DNA of 64,000 bases from Telmatactis stephensoni (taxonomy: Eukaryota > Cnidaria > Anthozoa > Actiniaria > Isophelliidae). Each line of letters starts with the position of its first letter. Position 1 is the stretch's first letter. The translations under genes were made by a program, and so were the position numbers. Of the stretch, positions 60,125 through 64,000 are shown in pieces. The notes under the pieces were generated by a model that saw only the letters and a program-made list of their open reading frames with translations, was not told where the DNA came from and searched no databases. Where the stretch lies: NCBI GenBank assembly GCA_029948255.1, contig JALIZF010001453.1, forward strand, positions 1 through 64,000, in the 5' to 3' direction.

Positions 60125-62429
60125 CTAATAACACAAATCATAACAATGTTAGATGTTAGATCAGTGAAGCAGGAGCATGAATTCTAGGATATTTATTAGT
60201 GCTACATTTATCCAGTGTTCACATAGAAACTGTCAAACAAAATTTATAATGTTTTCAAGTCTTTTCCATGCATGACTTTTGGTTCAATTCCATGATCTCA
60301 AAATTAAGAGTTGTCACACGTGCACCACTATGCAAGAGAATTTTATGCTCAACATAAATTTTAAGTTTCATGACGTTTTCATGATATTAGTATTATTTCG
60401 TGACTTTTGCTGGCCTGGAAGTAGAATTTCAAATTCCAGGACTTTCAATGACTTTTTCATGACCCTGTGAGCCCTGTAATCATTATCATGGGACAACATG
60501 TTCCCAGGTTGTTTTAAAACTATTTTTTCATGCATGAAGTAATAAACTCTATTAATAAACCTATTCTTTGTTCATTATCCATCTCAATGCAGTTTATGCG
60601 CATTGGTTAGTGATTAGACTCGGGAGAAGGTGTTCTAAACTAGTGGACTATCCCGGGAACATATCGTCTCCCATACAAAAGACAGAGGCTTCAATTCATC
60701 TATTAGAATCCTGACGTGTAGCTGCCTCATGTGTTACAGCGCACGAGAGTTACTTTACCATGTATCCACTTTCTTCGTTGATATCTTGCCTGACAAAAAA
60801 GACAAGAATGCATTACAAAGTGAATTACAATAAAGAGAGACATTACTCTCAATCACTTCTTTACAAATATCAGGTTCAATAACTCTTTTTGTCATTACGG
60901 GCCTAGGGGCGGATTTAGGGGAGAAGTAAAGGGGTGCGTACCCCCTATTGAGACGGACCTTTTCCTCTCTATATTTTCCCAAAATATCCTTTTGATAGTT
61001 TTGAATTTCTATTACGCTGCAACACCACTGAAAAATAATCCTGGATGCACCCCTCCCTGAAGAAAATACTGAATCCGCCCCTGGGGCCATTGACCAGCAT
61101 GGCAGAAAAAAAGTATTCTTCATTCCTTGAGTATGTAATTGTTTCTTCATCTTGTTAACTCAACTATTTTAAAGAGATTTGATCTTTTTCGCGCTAAAAT
61201 ATTACTATTATTTTAAATTATGGCCCATCAAAGTCTGACAGTTTTGCTTTGAGGCGACGTTAAAGACGAAACTCTAATGGTCACGCCAACGTTAGGAACA
61301 GGCTATTGGAACTGAAGACGGGTACTCCTTATAATGTAATATTATATACGGGGAAGCTACGCCGATCTATAAGCATACTAATTTTGGGCTATTTGACATA
61401 GTAGATAGAGATTTCACAGCAAAACTGTCATTTGGGTTTTTGAAGGGGTACCCTTTCTCTCTAAAATGGTACATGAAAGGGGTTAAGGGTTTCGACCTCT
61501 GGGTTCCCTGTGTAAAATGACATTCTTGGTACACCGAGAAGTATAGTAGTTGGACGGATAATCATTAGTTTTAAAAAATAAAATAAAATAATAGATTTTG
61601 TCAGCTTCTAGAGCGCATTTTCCATGGCAAAATGATCAAATGCGCTATAGCGAAATCACATAAATCAAACATAAATGGTTAAGAATTCCAACTGGCAAGG
61701 AGGCAAACCAGTTGGCTATATTACAAGCATGGCCGGAACAAATTCAGTCTCAGCTAGTGGCCAGAGCGGGAATCGAACCTGGGACCGCCAGATTGCGAGA
61801 CCAACGCTCTGACCACTCGGCCATGCTGCCTCCTACAAACAACGGTTGTGTATGATAAATAAATGGTAATACCTTTGAATAGTCTCTCCTTTTTGGCCTG
61901 CGAAACGCAAAAAATGACATGAAAGTATCATGAATTATCAATATCGATCAGCATATCAATTTACTTATAATTATAACAATGATTGCCAACTCATTAAATT
62001 ATGTAATCTTAAAGTAAAACGTAACAGAAAAAAGCAAATAGCACCCATTAGAGACTAAACTACTTCTATCTAGTATCGAAAGGTAGTTTAATAATTAAAA
62101 GCGTATATAATGAAGTTTCAGACCCCCAACGTCCAGAATGTTTTTTAATTCTTCAATCTAATTATATTATTTCCTATTTCCTTCACATTTATTAATTTAT
62201 ACGTGTCAATACCTTGTCTGTGTTTCCATACCATGCAAGAAATCAAGATAAATATGACAATCATTGCTAAACCAAACAATACACCAAGCACCGCCACAGG
62301 GATTGAGTCTTTAGAACATTCCAGAAAACAAAAGATACAAAATGTAAGCATGTCGTCAATTGACAAATCATCCTTGTAAGAACAAACCTGTTCGTGGTGC
62401 TTCGCTTGACGATGGTGTGACGTAAGAAC
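59825..62429 (-). CDS. Receptor B: paralogous Ig-receptor, C-terminal half only
   Basis: Visible exons: 62429-62388 (stalk SYVTPSSSEAPRT), 62308-62213 (membrane helix IPVAVLGVLFGLAMIVIFIL then KHRQ), 61897-61873 (GQKGETIQ), 60789-60759 (RQDINEESGYM), 60124-59825 (99-residue tail). All phases match gene A exon for exon. The tail keeps LNYEFV, PLYQSV, STYSSL, LPPKP, and YQDL-x6-YQSL, and ends RMVDQC and TAG. The Ig exons should lie beyond 64000: in gene A the next exon is 1.7 kb upstream. Conserved tyrosines despite changes elsewhere suggest selection on the signalling tail. Confidence 0.88.
61668..61834 (-). mobile_element. SINE family 1, minus copy with internal deletion
   Basis: Head GGCAGCATGGCCGAGTGGTC and B box CAGGTTCGATTCCCGCTC. 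It lacks about 30 bp of the body present at 53761-53958. In a receptor B intron. Confidence 0.87.
62213..62308 (-). CDS. Receptor B transmembrane exon
   Basis: 96 nt, phase 1-1, same length as in receptor A. Hydrophobic helix from IPVAVLG to SCMVW, followed by KHRQ. Confidence 0.88.
62388..62429 (-). CDS. Receptor B stalk exon
   Basis: 42 nt, SYVTPSSSEAPRT, phase 1-1; matches receptor A exon 6. Confidence 0.8.
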
Positions 62430-62926
62430 CTGATCGAAAATATAAAAAGGATTACCAACAGGTCAAATCCTATTGTTCTTGTGTAACAAACGTTTTGTCA
62501 CTTGTTGTCACAAGAACTTACTCCACACTTATGACGCTTCATACCTACAGTTTCAATCATTTTGGTTAGCTTCTTTATGCTAGTTTTCTATTTGATTATG
62601 AAAAAGAGATTTCGAGAAGAATTGTAGTAGTTTAGGTATAACACGTCATAGGGGCTTATCATGCCCTTTCAAGTTGGTCTTTATATGAAATTTCCTCTTT
62701 TATTCTTTCCTTTTTTGGTGGCGTGGTAATATTAGTGTCACCACTCAAGATAAAAGAAGGAGTTCTCCCGGCTACAATGAACTGAACTCGCTTTCATTTG
62801 AAAAGTATTACAAACTAACTTGCATACTGCATGCTTGAATCCATTGTCAATCCATACCGGCATTCAATCCGGAATACATTTAGTGTTCCGTTACTACTGT
62901 TGAGTGCTTAGATAAATATTTCTTTC

Positions 62927-63001
62927 TTTCTTCCTTCCTTCCTTCCTTCCTTCCTTCCTTCCTTCCTTCCTTCCTTCCTTCCTTCCTTCCTTCCTTCCTT
63001 C

Positions 63002-63059
<58 letters not shown>

Positions 63060-63062
63060 CTC
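62927..63062. repeat. (TTCC)n / (TTTC)n microsatellite
   Basis: About 18 TTCC units then about 15 TTTC units. The poly-KERK frame is an artefact. Confidence 0.95.
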
Positions 63063-63114
63063 TTTAATCAATTTACCACTAATGGTAGTGAATTACACAA
63101 TAAAACATTTTAAT

Positions 63115-63225
63115 GTTTAAAAATCCCCTACAAAATGTTTAAAAATCCCCTACAAAATTAAATTTAAATTTAAAAAAATTACAAAATTAAATTTAAATTT
63201 AAAAAATGTTTAAAAATCCCCTACA
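63115..63225. repeat. Short tandem repeat with TGTTTAAAAATCCCCTACAA units
   Basis: Three copies of AATGTTTAAAAATCCCCTAC interleaved with AAATTTAAATTTAA. Confidence 0.85.
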
Positions 63226-64000
63226 AGGTGTATCACCCAACCCAAACCATAAATATAAAACTAAATATGCTGATTCCCAACCCACCCTTCATACCCTCTT
63301 AAACAGCACTAGTCTGCTAACTAGACGCTAATGAAGCGTGAAGTCGGGCTACTTGAGCGTAAAATTGTTTGTTGTTTGCAGCGCGAAGATAAACACTGGC
63401 GACGTGAGATAACTGCTATGGTTCATTTCTAATAGAGATCTTTCGCATAAGCCCAGTCCATTCCACTATTAGTGGAAACCATCCACTAAATATGATAATG
63501 AGGTAAAACAGAACGTGGAGCTATTGTTTTAAACAGAAAACGACTAACTCCTTCTGAACAACTGTAGTTTATTAGAGCCTATTGTATTTTTTGCCTCAAG
63601 CAAGCAAACAGCGTACAAGAAACGTGAAAAAGGCAGTTGTTCATCATCGTTATCTCAAAACTTAATACCATTTTTAGATCTGTTAAATCAGTACAACATG
63701 TCGCTGGGCAGGAAATGTACACAGTTCTACCCCTATGGGCTGGAATTACCGAGGGTGGCGTTAGATAGTCCTGATGGTCCGATAGGTTTTCATAGTTTAT
63801 AGTCTTTTTTGATAGTTTATGATTGAACCTTCGTGCTCGTCTCTGATCGGCCTTGTCATACGACGGATCTGTGCAGTGCGAAAAGGTGTTAGTAGAGGGG
63901 AAGTGTTTGCATATCCTTCGTCTGCTAACAGAAAAAACCGCCACAAGTCTGTATCTCGTGTGGGGTTTCGTCAATACAACCTACTTCAATAGGAAATTCT

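Larger units (their letters stand above)
62430..64000. other. Receptor B intron, running off the window
   Basis: Contains microsatellites and an AT repeat. A 131-codon minus frame at 63579-63974 has several cysteines but no Ig signature, and I do not recognise it. Confidence 0.5.

Noticed and set aside
62880..63071. KERKKERK frame
   Set aside because: TTCC/TTTC microsatellite.
63579..63974. 131-codon cysteine-containing frame, considered as an Ig exon of receptor B
   Set aside because: No Cys-Trp-Cys pattern, no YxC signature, no phase-1 borders.

Overview
The window looks like metazoan nuclear DNA, most probably from an anthozoan cnidarian such as a stony coral. The evidence is small exons split by introns with GT/AG borders, a CEP290 gene, immunoglobulin-superfamily receptors of invertebrate type, tRNA-derived SINEs, a non-LTR retrotransposon remnant and many inverted-repeat DNA elements. 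The cnidarian call is inference; no rRNA or mitochondrial marker is present.

Layout. 1-3.8 kb: the last nine exons of CEP290 (+), with one apparent 1-bp deletion. 4.2-6.2 kb: a TTAA-flanked inverted-repeat element, a hairpin element and a dispersed repeat. 6.5-18.05 kb: one very large structure with matching inverted ends. It is made of a 5.8-kb array of 10-bp repeats, a 1.1-kb centre holding an ORF with two cysteine-rich CXC half-domains, and a 4.5-kb array of the same 10-mer in opposite orientation. 18-24.3 kb: mostly repeats plus one terminal exon of an unrecognised gene (20.82-20.98 kb). 24.3-28.1 kb: a 51-bp minisatellite carrying perfect TGACGTCA sites, just upstream of a two-exon gene for an unrecognised protein of about 496 residues. 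28.4-37.2 kb: SINEs, a LINE remnant, hAT-like MITEs and a 1,065-bp foldback element with no mismatch seen between its arms and a 7-bp target duplication.

37.4-64 kb is the most interesting part. It holds two tandem paralogous receptor genes on the minus strand. Gene A (53161 to 39020) is complete. It has a signal-peptide exon, four Ig-like exons, a Thr/Ser stalk, a transmembrane exon, two micro-exons and a tyrosine-rich tail exon. All exon phases agree and give 559 residues. Gene B (62429 to 59825) has only its stalk, membrane and tail exons inside the window; its Ig exons must lie beyond 64000. The tails carry several ITIM-like tyrosines, an ITAM-like pair (YQDL, six residues, YQSL) and a PPKP site. 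Downstream of each gene lies a second phase-0 exon with a YMNM motif, which could serve as an alternative tail. This layout resembles cnidarian allorecognition (Alr-like) or innate immune receptor clusters. That comparison rests on architecture, not on a sequence match.

Comparing the paralogous blocks also dates insertions: the foldback element and a 108-bp MITE are present in block A and absent from block B, while block B carries about 1.8 kb inside its YMNM exon that block A lacks.
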